Positions 8,021-17,172 of a DNA stretch of 42,869 bases are shown in pieces. The notes below the pieces were generated by a model. That model searched no databases and was not told the origin of the DNA. It saw only the letters and a program-made list of their open reading frames with translations. Numbering within the stretch: the stretch's first letter is position 1; every line of letters begins with the position of its first letter. This DNA comes from Opitutus sp. GAS368. GTDB lineage: Bacteria > Verrucomicrobiota > Verrucomicrobiia > Opitutales > Opitutaceae. A program made the translations under genes and the position numbers. The DNA lies in assembly GCA_945903465.1 (NCBI GenBank), contig CAMDOF010000054.1, positions 1 to 42,869 on the forward strand, given 5' to 3'.

Positions 8021-10861
8021 ATGAAACTCCACCGTCTTTTTCTCGGCTTCGCCACAATGCTAATCCTCCCCTCCGCCGGACCTGCCGCTGACCGCCCCGC
8101 ACTTGGGGAACCAACCCTGCCGCCTCGCGTCGTGGCGCCGACCGACGCCGCCGTCTTCCGCCGCTTCGTGCTCGCCAACGGCCTCCGCGTTCTGCTCGTC
8201 TCCGACCCGAAGTTCAACAAATCCGGCGCCTCCCTCGTCGTCAATGTGGGCCAGATCGACGATCCGGCAGATCGCGAGGGTCTCGCCCATTTTCTCGAGC
8301 ACATGCTGTTTCTCGGCACGGAAAAATATCCGAACGTCGCCGACTACGGAAACTATATGAGGCAAAATGGTGGCTACAACAACGCCTACACCTCCACTGA
8401 CATCACCAACTACCAATTCGAGGTGCGTCACGAGGCGTTCGCCGGGGGTCTCGATCGGTTTGCCCAATTTTTCATCGCACCAAAATTCAATCCCGAGTTC
8501 ACCGGTCGCGAGGTCAATGCCGTCCACAACGAAGCAATGCGGCACGTGCAAAGCGATCAGCGCCGCGTTATGGGCGTCTCGCGCGAGCTCTATGCACCCG
8601 GCAGCGGCGAGAGTAAATTTTCCACCGGCACAAAAGAGACCCTCGCCGGCGCTACTCCTGAAAAGGTCCGGGAGTTTTACCAAGCGCATTACACCTCCGA
8701 CCGGATGGCGCTGAGCCTCGCCGGCAAGGCACCGCTGGATGACCTTGAGAAATACGCGCGCGACCTGTTCAGCGCCATTCCGCGCCGCAACGTCCCCGCG
8801 GTCGTACGCGCGCCCGATTTTCTACCGCGCAAGGCAGCCCTGCGCATCGCCTTCATCGAACCCATCAAGGAGGTCCGCCAACTCAACCTCGAGTTCGTCT
8901 TGCCCGCCACCCGCCCCGCTTTCGCGAGTAAACCGGACGAGCTGATTACGCAGCTCATCGGTTATGCTGGGCCCGGCGGAGTGGAAGATTTACTCAAACG
9001 CGCCGGTCTCGCCAACAGCGTGGGCGCCTACGTCTGGGAGCGAACCGGCAGCTACGGGTCGCTCATGATCTCCCTCTCGCTTACACCCGAGGGCCAGCAG
9101 CAATACTCGCGCGTGCTTAACTCCATCATGAGTTATCTCGCCCACCTGCGGGCAGCCCCGTTCCCCGCCGATTTCTACCGCGACCGCGCACGCATCGCCG
9201 CCCTTAACGAAACTTACAAGGACCGCGGAGAAGGTTCCGCCCTCGCCACCAAGCTCGCCAACCAAGCTCTGTTTTTCCCACTGGAGGTCGCCGAACGCGC
9301 GACCGATGTCTGGGGCAACCCCGATGAAGCGGCCTACCGCCACCTGCTCGCCGCACTCACTCCCGACAATCTCCTCGTCTCGCTCGTCGCCAAGGGACTC
9401 GCCACCGATAAGCACGAGCGCATCTACAACACCGCTTATTCCTACCGCGAAGAAACCGGTGCCCCTTACGAGGCCCTCGTCAAACCGGCGCCACTCCCCT
9501 TTACCTTACCTGGCGCCAACCAATTCCTGCCGAAAGCGACCCAGCTCCTCGCCGAGCGCCCTCTCCCACTCATCAACGAACCCGGCCTCCAGCTCTACTA
9601 CGCCGCAGATACCGAATTCCAGCGACCACAGACCACCGTCATCTTCCGCTTCGTTCCCGTCCGGGCCCTCGCCACCGCCGATGACGCCGCGCTCCTCCGA
9701 CTCTACGGGGCCTGCCTGAACGATTTCCTCGATCCGCTCAACGGCGACGCGGCCCTCGCCGGTCTCGAGTTCTCGCCCGAGACTTCCCTTGAGGGAGTGC
9801 GCCTCAGCGCGACCGGCTTTGCCGATTCACCCGTGCGCTATGCTACTTTAATGGCGGGCCATCTGCGCACGTTTAAGCTAACCTCCGAGCGTTTCGAGGC
9901 CGTCAAGGAAGCCGTCCTCCGCAGCCTCCGCAGCTACGAGGAAACCGAAGCCTATCAACTCGCGCGCGATCGCCGCGATGCGCTGGCCCGCGAATTTGTT
10001 TTCCTGCCCAACGAAATCCTCGCACGCGCCACGACGGCGACTTGGGCCGACGTCCACGCCTTTGCTCAAAAATTCTTCGCCACTGGCAAACTCGAGGCCG
10101 TCGTCCACGGCCATCTCGCGCCAGACGAAGCCATCGCGGCCATCCGTGCCGTTGCCACGAAAATCGGCGCGAAGCCTGCGCCGGAGCCGGCCCTTCTGCG
10201 ACGACGCCACATCACCCTCGCCCCGAAGGAAAATATCGTGGATGCCGGCCTCGTCGCCGGCGTGAACTCCGCCTTCCTCCGAGATTATCTGCTGCCCGAC
10301 GATTCACCGACCACCCGGGCCGCTTCGTTGGTCCTCGCGAACTTCTTTGGCGAGCCTTTTTACTCCGAACTGCGCACAAAACAACAACTCGGTTACATCG
10401 TCGGCTCCAACGCCGGAGCCTCTTTGCGGCAGCGCTATTTCACGTTCGTCATTCAATCCAGCGCCTACGCGCCAGACGAATTACTCAAGCGCGCGGAGAC
10501 TTTCATCGCTACGCTGCCTGCCGCACTGGCCGCCGTCGACGACCAGCAATGGGCCACCCTGTTGGCCGGCGCCCGCTCGACTCTCGAGGAGAAGCCCAAG
10601 AGCATCCCTGAAAAAGCCGAGCAGTTTTTCGCCTCCGCTTTCAGCTACGACGGCGAGTGGGATCGACGTCAGGCTGCCGTGAAAGCACTCGGTGGCCTCA
10701 CCAAGGAACAGGCCGCCGCCGTCCTCGCGGCCGCACTCACTCCCGGGAGCGCCCCCTCCCGCACGGTGCTGCTCCATAGCAAAACCCACCTGCCAGCCGC
10801 ACCCATCACCCCCACTTTCACCGACCGCTCAGCCTGGAAGGGATCTCGCCAGTTCGATTAA
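8021..10861 (+). CDS. Secreted M16 family zinc metallopeptidase (pitrilysin/insulinase type)
   Basis: A 946-aa single-chain peptidase. The signal peptide MKLHRLFLGFATMLILPSAGPAAD points to the periplasm. The inverted zinc motif HFLEH is at residues 90-94, and the third ligand E171 (in VHNEAM) lies 77 residues after H94, the same spacing as in E. coli pitrilysin, so the N-terminal half should be active. The chain then continues through the middle and C-terminal M16 domains. The C-terminal half carries FFGEPFYSELRTKQQLGYIVG, the conserved region in which R and Y bind the substrate backbone. The length fits the one-chain, four-domain M16A arrangement (about 930-1000 aa) rather than the short two-subunit M16B type. 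It probably degrades peptides in the envelope. No Shine-Dalgarno sequence is evident before the ATG. Confidence 0.93.
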   Translation: MKLHRLFLGFATMLILPSAGPAADRPALGEPTLPPRVVAPTDAAVFRRFVLANGLRVLLVSDPKFNKSGASLVVNVGQIDDPADREGLAHFLEHMLFLGTEKYPNVADYGNYMRQNGGYNNAYTSTDITNYQFEVRHEAFAGGLDRFAQFFIAPKFNPEFTGREVNAVHNEAMRHVQSDQRRVMGVSRELYAPGSGESKFSTGTKETLAGATPEKVREFYQAHYTSDRMALSLAGKAPLDDLEKYARDLFSAIPRRNVPAVVRAPDFLPRKAALRIAFIEPIKEVRQLNLEFVLPATRPAFASKPDELITQLIGYAGPGGVEDLLKRAGLANSVGAYVWERTGSYGSLMISLSLTPEGQQQYSRVLNSIMSYLAHLRAAPFPADFYRDRARIAALNETYKDRGEGSALATKLANQALFFPLEVAERATDVWGNPDEAAYRHLLAALTPDNLLVSLVAKGLATDKHERIYNTAYSYREETGAPYEALVKPAPLPFTLPGANQFLPKATQLLAERPLPLINEPGLQLYYAADTEFQRPQTTVIFRFVPVRALATADDAALLRLYGACLNDFLDPLNGDAALAGLEFSPETSLEGVRLSATGFADSPVRYATLMAGHLRTFKLTSERFEAVKEAVLRSLRSYEETEAYQLARDRRDALAREFVFLPNEILARATTATWADVHAFAQKFFATGKLEAVVHGHLAPDEAIAAIRAVATKIGAKPAPEPALLRRRHITLAPKENIVDAGLVAGVNSAFLRDYLLPDDSPTTRAASLVLANFFGEPFYSELRTKQQLGYIVGSNAGASLRQRYFTFVIQSSAYAPDELLKRAETFIATLPAALAAVDDQQWATLLAGARSTLEEKPKSIPEKAEQFFASAFSYDGEWDRRQAAVKALGGLTKEQAAAVLAAALTPGSAPSRTVLLHSKTHLPAAPITPTFTDRSAWKGSRQFD

Positions 10862-11079
10862 TCGGGGCCCGCCTCTTCCCACCAAACGCAGCGCACCGGT
10901 GAGCGGGTCACCACGCCAATTCCGAATCAAACTAAACCCGCTGAAAGCCCTTCTAGACCGGACGATGGGCTGGGCAACCACTCTGAAATTATCGGCCGTG
11001 GGTCGCCGTTCGCAGCCTTTTTAAGCGGGGCGGCTTGAGCGCGGGGAACGGCCCCACTCCGAGGGTTCTCCGCGATGAC

Positions 11080-11280
11080 GCTCAACTATTTTGACCCACC
11101 GCTGCTCGGTTAAACTGATCCACCGGTGATTTTTCAGCCTTTTCCAAGGAGTTCCGGTTTTTTGCACGTGTTCAGAGGAGAAATGAGCGTTCATGCGCAT
11201 GAACGAGGGTCTATTATCCGAGCAGCTTTTTTGGAGGTGGGTCAATTTATGTGAGCAGAAGGGGATCCGTTTAAGTGAGC
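11080..11280. mobile_element. Transposase-less element with IS21-family-like repeated ends (MITE-like remnant)
   Basis: Two 21-bp units at 11080-11100 and 11104-11124 read GCTCAACTATTTTGACCCACC and GCTCGGTTAAACTGATCCACC. Their inverted counterparts lie at 11236-11256 and 11261-11280 and, reverse-complemented, read GCTCACATAAATTGACCCACC and GCTCACTTAAACGGATCCCC. Paired, repeated inner units at both ends are characteristic of IS21-family elements. The ~110-bp core has no room for istA or istB. A short ORF with a good ribosome site (AGAGGAG before the ATG at 11183) ends inside the right repeat and resembles nothing I know. It could be a non-autonomous element, or an internal deletion of a full element. 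Confidence 0.6.
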
Positions 11281-11301
11281 GCCATCGGTTCTCCGCGTCG
11301 C

Positions 11302-13317
11302 CTAGCGCACCTGCGCGGCCGCCTGCGCTTCCAACCAGCGCGCCCGCGCTGACGGAAAGTCCGGCCGCGCGCGCAGCGCCGCTTCAAACTGAGCCACCGC
11401 TTCCGCCGGTCTCCCTGTATTTAAAAAAACCATACCCAGATTATGATGGGCGTCCGGATGGTCGGGTTGAAGGCGGAGGACCGCCTCGTATTGCCCGACC
11501 GCCTCGGGCAACCGCGAAAGCTGCAGGAGACAATTTCCCCAGTTCACCCGCGACTCCGTATAGTCAGGCCGCAGCCGCACCGCGGTCTCGTAATGCGCCA
11601 GAGCCTCCGGCAGGCGGTCGGTCTGCGCGAGCACGTTACCCAATTGATAATGAACCTCGGCTTGCCCGGGAGCGAGTATCCGCGCCCGCTCAAGTGCCAC
11701 CACCGCCTCAGCCAAACGCCCCGCCTCTAAAAAAATCTTACCCAGTTCCAGCCATGGCGCTACCGCCTGCGGCGCGAGGAGACTGGCCGCGGCCAATTCG
11801 ACCGCGGCGTCATCGATCCGCCCCAGCCCAGCCAGCGCTTGACCCAACGCGATCCCGATCTCCGCGCGACCGGGCGCCACCTCCTGGGCGTTTTTATAAG
11901 CACCGATGGCCTCACCCCAGCGCCCACCGTGCGCCAAGGCCAAACCCAAATTAAATCGCGCCTCCACGCTCCGCGGGTTCAGTACCGTCGCACGCTCGTA
12001 AAACAAGATGGCTTCGTCCATCCTCCCCAAGCGCTGGAATGCCCGTCCCAAATTCGTCAAAGCAATGGCGTTGCCTGGACGCTTGGCCACCGTGTCCCCC
12101 CAAAGCGCCGTCTCATCGCGGTAATCAGCATTCCGTAAATTTGTCATGACCCCACTCGCCAGCGCCACAGCGGCCAGCACCCATCCGCTCCAGCGCCCCA
12201 GGCAAACCACCGCACCCACCACGCCCAAAGCGATCACTGCAACCAAAGCGAGGTACATCCGATGCTCCACGATCATTTGGATCGTTCCCGGCGTCAATGA
12301 AGTGGGCGCAAGCATTCCAAAGAACCAGACCCCCGCAAAACCCAACGCCGAACGACGCCAAAGACCCACCAGCGTCGCTACCAGCAAGAGCACCACCCCG
12401 GCCACCCATGGCAGCACCTCGCCAGCCCGTGTTACCCAAAAAGTTCCGTACTCAAATACCAACGGTCGCGGCCACACCGCCAGACCCACGTAGCGCGTCA
12501 TCGCTTCAAATTGGGTCAGCGCATAGGCCCACAGCGTCACCCCAACATTAAAACCAACCGTGCCGCCCCGATTACCACCGGTACTCGCAATCAAAACTAA
12601 TAATAGAAGCCACGTCGCCGCCAACCCCGCGTAAATCCAAGCGCGTTGCCGCAGCGCCCCGGCGAACGAGCCCGCCACAAAAGTCCGGTCATAAAACCAA
12701 ACCATCACGGGCGCCGTCACCATCACTTCTTTTGTCCCCATCCCCAGCGCACAACTCAGCAGCATCAGAACCCACCACCCACCCGCGTGCGGCACCGCTA
12801 CCGCCCGAGTAAAACTGTACAACGTGAGCAAATAAAAGAGCCCCGCCAAGCACTCCGCCCGCTGGACAATATAGGTGACCGACTCGGTCTGCAGCGGGTG
12901 CAGGGTCCAGATGAGCGCCACCGCCAGAGCGGGCAGCCCGGCGGAAGCATCCGGCTTCACGCGTATCCACGTTCTCCTGACAAGACCCCCAAGCACCAAG
13001 CCCGCCATGACATGAATCAGGAGATTGACGGCGTGATAACTCCAGACCGCCTCACCGCTGATCGCGTAGTTCAAAGCCAACGTCAGCGCGAAAACCGGCC
13101 GCCCGCTCAAGGTCAGACCGCCCGCCGCTGGCGGCGGCCAGAGCACCTCACTCAAGGGCCAGAGCTGCCGGATCGCGGCATTCTCCAAAATGGTCGGAAC
13201 ATCGTCAAAAACGAAGGGGACCGAAAAACTATTAATATAAGCCAAAAGGCCACCAAGGACGATGAGCCCGGGGCCCCAGCGCTGCATCCGACGATCATTA
13301 TCCGACGCGACGTTCAC
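11302..13317 (-). CDS. Polytopic membrane protein with C-terminal TPRs (TMTC/GT-C-like)
   Basis: With the GTG start chosen here the product is 671 aa. An ORF extends 35 codons further upstream, but that would run through the terminator hairpin of the preceding gene, so a start after the hairpin is favoured; an ATG at 13287 is the alternative. The N-terminal 350-400 residues contain about ten hydrophobic segments. The first is followed by FVFDD (DD near residues 38-39), the acidic loop motif typical of GT-C glycosyltransferases and of the O-mannosyltransferase-like TMTC proteins. From about residue 385 to the end there are six or more TPR units (GNAIALTNLGRAFQRLGRMDEA..., SVEARFNLGLALAHGGRWGEA...). 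Role: possible protein or lipid glycosylation at the periplasmic face (inference). The stop is 22 bp downstream of the mobile-element remnant. Confidence 0.8.
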   Translation of the reverse strand: MNVASDNDRRMQRWGPGLIVLGGLLAYINSFSVPFVFDDVPTILENAAIRQLWPLSEVLWPPPAAGGLTLSGRPVFALTLALNYAISGEAVWSYHAVNLLIHVMAGLVLGGLVRRTWIRVKPDASAGLPALAVALIWTLHPLQTESVTYIVQRAECLAGLFYLLTLYSFTRAVAVPHAGGWWVLMLLSCALGMGTKEVMVTAPVMVWFYDRTFVAGSFAGALRQRAWIYAGLAATWLLLLVLIASTGGNRGGTVGFNVGVTLWAYALTQFEAMTRYVGLAVWPRPLVFEYGTFWVTRAGEVLPWVAGVVLLLVATLVGLWRRSALGFAGVWFFGMLAPTSLTPGTIQMIVEHRMYLALVAVIALGVVGAVVCLGRWSGWVLAAVALASGVMTNLRNADYRDETALWGDTVAKRPGNAIALTNLGRAFQRLGRMDEAILFYERATVLNPRSVEARFNLGLALAHGGRWGEAIGAYKNAQEVAPGRAEIGIALGQALAGLGRIDDAAVELAAASLLAPQAVAPWLELGKIFLEAGRLAEAVVALERARILAPGQAEVHYQLGNVLAQTDRLPEALAHYETAVRLRPDYTESRVNWGNCLLQLSRLPEAVGQYEAVLRLQPDHPDAHHNLGMVFLNTGRPAEAVAQFEAALRARPDFPSARARWLEAQAAAQVR

Positions 13318-13383
13318 GACTTCTGAGACAATGGGTTTTCCCACGGTTGGAAATGCGTTTTTTGCGCTCACGCATTCCGGCAC

Positions 13384-13415
13384 AAAAAAAGCGGCCCCGC
13401 CAGCCGGGGCCGCTT
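13384..13415 (-). terminator. Rho-independent terminator of the TonB-dependent receptor gene
   Basis: A near-perfect stem (AAGCGGCCCCG paired with CGGGGCCGCTT, loop CCAGC) is followed on the minus strand by seven T residues. It starts about 30 bp after the receptor stop codon and separates it from the next gene. Confidence 0.9.
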
Positions 13416-13443
13416 CGTTCAAAATCTTCCAGAGAAACCGCGA

Positions 13444-16400
13444 TCAGAAGCTAAGCTTGATCGCCGCTTTCACCTGCCAGCGCGATTGCAGGGGATCATT
13501 GGTCGTGATCGGCGCGCTCGCATTGCTAAACGTGCTCTGATTGAAAGTGTAAACATATTGGCCCTGACCACCGTTCGCCGTGCGGTCATAGGTGGTGGCG
13601 GCAATCGTCCGCTTATAACTAAAGGGGATTTCCTCGAGGAGGCCCCACTTCTTGTTGAGCAAATTCCCAAAGTTGACGCAGTGCAGCACAAACTGCGGCT
13701 TCAAGCGCCAGACACCGGGCAGATTCTGCACGATCGAAAGATCGAGGCCGTTGTTCCAAGGCGAAGTAAATGAATTCCTCGCAACCACGCGTCCCTCATA
13801 ATCAGCCAGCCCATTCGCCGCGGCATAGGCATAGAAAGCACTTTGCTCCGCGGCACTCGTCCAGCGCACCTTGGGATCATTTTTCAGCGGCATGTAAAAC
13901 AAGTCATTCGCCGCGTATCCGTCGCCATTGGCGTCACCGGTATACACCCAGCTATAGTTGTGACCCGTCTGGCCCAAGTAGGTCAGAGATACCGTGGTCG
14001 GCGCCTGCTTAATCAGTTCAAAGCGACGCGTCAGCGAGAGCACGACCCGATCCCGCGTGTTGGTATTCGAGGTCGAGGCGACTTCTTCGTTGGGGTTAAA
14101 AATCGCTCGGACGTTAAACAAGGAACCCGCTGTCGACGACGTCATCGGCGACACTTCCGTGGCATGCCCACGCGTCCACGAGAGCCCCGCGGCCCAATTA
14201 TTCTTCATTGGACGATTGAGCGAAAGCGTGACGCTGCGCTGCTCACCTTTGTTGGTATTGGTCAAATAAAAGACTTCCGCAAAACCGCCGCCAGTCGGGC
14301 CACCCGTGGTCACTCGGCGACGTCCCGCCAGCGAGACCGCGGCGGTACCCGCATAACCGGGAGTAATGACACCGGCGTAGCGCTCGCGCCCATCAGGCGT
14401 CGTGATGGGACCCCCGTCATTGGCGAGTTGGAAGTTGAGGAACTTAATCGCGAGCGCCTTGTACGTCTGAATGCCATTGAACTCAGCCGAAGCAATCAAG
14501 CCCCCGAACGGTAGCTGATGGTCCAGCGCCAACGTCCCTTTCCAAACCGCAGGTTGGCGGAAACTGGGATCCGTGACATTGACATTGGGCGCGGCGAGCG
14601 TGCCAGTCGGAGTGGGCTGCTTGGTGACATCTGAGGAAAATACGACGCCCGCTGGATTGCTCACCGTACCGAGCACGCCAGCTTGTGAGTAGGAGTTCGA
14701 GAGCCACACAGCTGGGTTACGACCCTGAAAGAGACCAAGGCCACCCCGCAGCACCGTTTTCGGGGCCAGCTTGTAATTGAAACCTGCGCGGGGCCCAAGC
14801 GTCCAGTTGCCGCTATTATTGGTGTCGTTGCGGATGCCAAAAGCGGGTGTGAACGAGGCAAGATAAGGCGGCTTTTCGGGAACGTAAGGATAGTCGAGAC
14901 GCACCCCAGCGACCACGGTGAGCTTTGCGCTCGGCCGCCACGTATCTTGAATGAGACCCGCGTAAGCCTGATATTTCCACTTCGCAATCGCATCATCCAG
15001 CGTGTAACCAGGGTTGAGTTTTGCGTTGGTGTAGGCCGAGGCGGGCGTGCCCGCTAACCAAGCCGCCAAGCTCGCGAAGGTGTAACTGCCGTAGTAACCT
15101 TGAGCGAAGGCGTTGTAGTATTTGATCTGATCCGACTCGACGCCGGCCGTGAGGGTGTGGTTGCCGAAAGAGTAATCACCATTGAACTTGCCCTGCGTTT
15201 GCTTGGTGTTGACACGGTTCAACTGCCGCGAGAACTCGGTCCCAAAGAGGACGCTGCCCGTCGTAATCGTCGCGCCCGTATCTCCACGGATACCGGTCAA
15301 ACCATTCACCTGGACTGCGGGGAAAGGCGCCCCGTTATTCTGGGGCGATCCATCCCACGTCGTGTAAGTGACGACCGCCTCGGTGTGAAAATTCGGGGTC
15401 CACTGGCTGTCAATTTGCGACGTGTACGTCGTGGTTTTTTGCGGAGTCTCATACCAATAATTACTGAACGACTGACCAAACGTACTGATGAGGCCGGCAA
15501 AATTCGGGGTAGTTCCTTCATTATTGCGGTAGGTCAGACTCATCCGGTGCTCGCCACTGATGTTCCAATCAACCTTGGCCAACTTGGTCTTCTGCGTCGT
15601 GAGCGTACTCGCCGCGCCTCCGAGGGAGCCAACATCGTAGCCGACCGCCTTGGCCCGCGCGACAATCGCGTCAATCTGCGTCTTATCCGTGAAGGTGAAG
15701 GCCGTGGCCGGCGGCGCGGCCTCGCGGCGAAAGTCATCGAAATTCAAATAAAAGAAGAGGCGATCGCGAATGATGGGGCCACCGAGGCTATAGTTAAAAG
15801 TCCGCTCCTTGAAGAGCTCACGCTGACCAAAGAGTGCGGAAACAGGGTTGGGGTTTTTCGCGCGCCAATCCTGATCGGAGTACTCGTATTTCGCGGCCCC
15901 GTGAAAAGTATTCGTGCCGCTCTTAGTAATCGCATTGATCAACACGCCGGTAAAACCCGCGCGACGAACGTCGAAAGGCGTCAGCTGGATATCGACGGTC
16001 TGCAGGGACTCCAGCGCCACCGGGCTGCGCAGCGCGTTCGTGCCGTCGCCTTTTAACCCAAACGGATCGTTCGACTCGACGCCGTCGATCAAAAATGAAT
16101 TGAAGCGAAAATTCTGGCCCTGCGCGCTCAGCTGACCGCCTTGATCGAGCGAGTTGAGCGTCAACCGCGAATCCAACCTCGCAATGTCCTGCACATTATT
16201 GCGCACGGAAGCGATATTCTCAATTTGCGCGTCCGTGAAGCTCTGGCTCGCACCCATTTTACTCGATTCAAAAGCCCCGGACTTGCTCTCGGAAACACGG
16301 AACGCCTCCAGCTTTACAACATTGGCTTCCACGGGAAAATTCACCTCGGCGATCGCATCCAGACCAATATAGATATCCGCCAGCTGAGCGGCTTGGACGC

Positions 16401-16674
16401 CAACGCCCGCGACCGAAACCTTGTACGGTCCACCGACACGGAGACCGGCGATATTATATTGGCCGTTTTCTCGAGTGGCGGTCGTGGCTCGCGTCCCAGT
16501 CGGCTCGTGCAAGATCGTGACGACCGCGGCGGCGACCGGTCGACCCTGAGCGTTGGAAACTGTGCCGGAAATGCCAGCGGTCGTGATGCCTTGGCCAAGG
16601 CCGGTGGAAACGAGGAAGCCTACGGCAGCGAGCAAACTGACGAGCAGGCGATTAATAATTTTGGATATGTTCAT
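13444..16674 (-). CDS. TonB-dependent receptor with N-terminal carboxypeptidase-like regulatory domain
   Basis: From the chosen ATG the protein is 1076 aa. It has a signal peptide (MNISKIINRLLVSLLAAVGFLVSTGLGQ), then a CarboxypepD_reg-like beta-sandwich (ISGTVSNAQGRPVAAAVVTILHE), and a short VKLEAFRVSESKS segment that probably serves as the TonB box. The plug domain follows (SFTDAQIENIASVRNNVQDIARLDSR), with FLIDGVESNDPFGLK as the conserved plug loop. The long 22-strand barrel runs from about residue 230 and ends WQVKAAIKLSF, with the terminal phenylalanine needed for barrel insertion. This group (Oar-like) is common in Bacteroidota, Acidobacteriota and Opitutaceae. The ligand is unknown. No SusD-like partner or glycoside hydrolase sits nearby. 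It has its own terminator and a ~500-bp divergent region upstream. Confidence 0.92.
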   Translation of the reverse strand: MNISKIINRLLVSLLAAVGFLVSTGLGQGITTAGISGTVSNAQGRPVAAAVVTILHEPTGTRATTATRENGQYNIAGLRVGGPYKVSVAGVGVQAAQLADIYIGLDAIAEVNFPVEANVVKLEAFRVSESKSGAFESSKMGASQSFTDAQIENIASVRNNVQDIARLDSRLTLNSLDQGGQLSAQGQNFRFNSFLIDGVESNDPFGLKGDGTNALRSPVALESLQTVDIQLTPFDVRRAGFTGVLINAITKSGTNTFHGAAKYEYSDQDWRAKNPNPVSALFGQRELFKERTFNYSLGGPIIRDRLFFYLNFDDFRREAAPPATAFTFTDKTQIDAIVARAKAVGYDVGSLGGAASTLTTQKTKLAKVDWNISGEHRMSLTYRNNEGTTPNFAGLISTFGQSFSNYWYETPQKTTTYTSQIDSQWTPNFHTEAVVTYTTWDGSPQNNGAPFPAVQVNGLTGIRGDTGATITTGSVLFGTEFSRQLNRVNTKQTQGKFNGDYSFGNHTLTAGVESDQIKYYNAFAQGYYGSYTFASLAAWLAGTPASAYTNAKLNPGYTLDDAIAKWKYQAYAGLIQDTWRPSAKLTVVAGVRLDYPYVPEKPPYLASFTPAFGIRNDTNNSGNWTLGPRAGFNYKLAPKTVLRGGLGLFQGRNPAVWLSNSYSQAGVLGTVSNPAGVVFSSDVTKQPTPTGTLAAPNVNVTDPSFRQPAVWKGTLALDHQLPFGGLIASAEFNGIQTYKALAIKFLNFQLANDGGPITTPDGRERYAGVITPGYAGTAAVSLAGRRRVTTGGPTGGGFAEVFYLTNTNKGEQRSVTLSLNRPMKNNWAAGLSWTRGHATEVSPMTSSTAGSLFNVRAIFNPNEEVASTSNTNTRDRVVLSLTRRFELIKQAPTTVSLTYLGQTGHNYSWVYTGDANGDGYAANDLFYMPLKNDPKVRWTSAAEQSAFYAYAAANGLADYEGRVVARNSFTSPWNNGLDLSIVQNLPGVWRLKPQFVLHCVNFGNLLNKKWGLLEEIPFSYKRTIAATTYDRTANGGQGQYVYTFNQSTFSNASAPITTNDPLQSRWQVKAAIKLSF

Positions 16675-17172
16675 GAGGGACGTCGTTAGCTTGGGAACGA
16701 TCAGTTTTCCTAGCTGTAATGGTTCAAGGTTAGAGCAAGTGCCAACCGCGTCCGCAGTCAAGACCCTAGGTTGACCGAGGGGACGGCGTCACCCATTTGG
16801 CACCGAATGACCACCCGTTCCGTCGCTTCCGTTCCACCCCTACCCAGGGTCAACTGATCTGCTCGGTCGCGCTGGTCTGCTCCCCGGGTTTTAAGTGGTC
16901 CAACCGCACCCAAGGAAACCCGATCGACAGCGGCCCGCCCTCGCGGGGCCGAAGGGCCGGGCCTCCCTTCCGCCCATTAGTCGGTCACGAAGAAGGAAAC
17001 CTTCTCTAAGAAATATCCCTCGCGCCTTGGCCATCGCCCAAAGATTTTACCACCGCACCGACCGCACCGACCGCACCCGACCGCTAGATCTCGCGGCGGC
17101 CAAGTAATCGCCACTCGTTCGCAATGTTCACTTGCACCGTTTATTTCAGCGACAGACCTTCAATCCGCTCGC
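16675..17172. other. Divergent regulatory region between the TonB receptor and the hybrid kinase
   Basis: This 498-bp gap must hold the promoters of both flanking genes. No ORF with coding character was found. Apart from a short tandem repeat near its right end I see no clear operator, riboswitch or hairpin. Confidence 0.45.
17052..17085 (+). repeat. Short tandem repeat, unit ACCGCACCG
   Basis: About 3.5 copies of a 9-bp unit, the last with one added C. It is C-rich on the strand of the kinase mRNA and lies about 90 bp upstream of its start. Confidence 0.7.

Noticed and set aside
11193..11954. 253-aa plus-strand ORF crossing the element and the TPR gene
   Set aside because: Its translation is proline/arginine-rich without family resemblance and it overlaps real TPR units on the other strand.
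15100..16056. 318-aa plus-strand ORF
   Set aside because: Antisense to the plug and barrel of the TonB receptor; no recognisable domain.
16735..16744. TGGCAC next to TTGC upstream of the TonB receptor, resembling a sigma-54 promoter
   Set aside because: The two boxes are directly adjacent, without the required spacer of about five bases.
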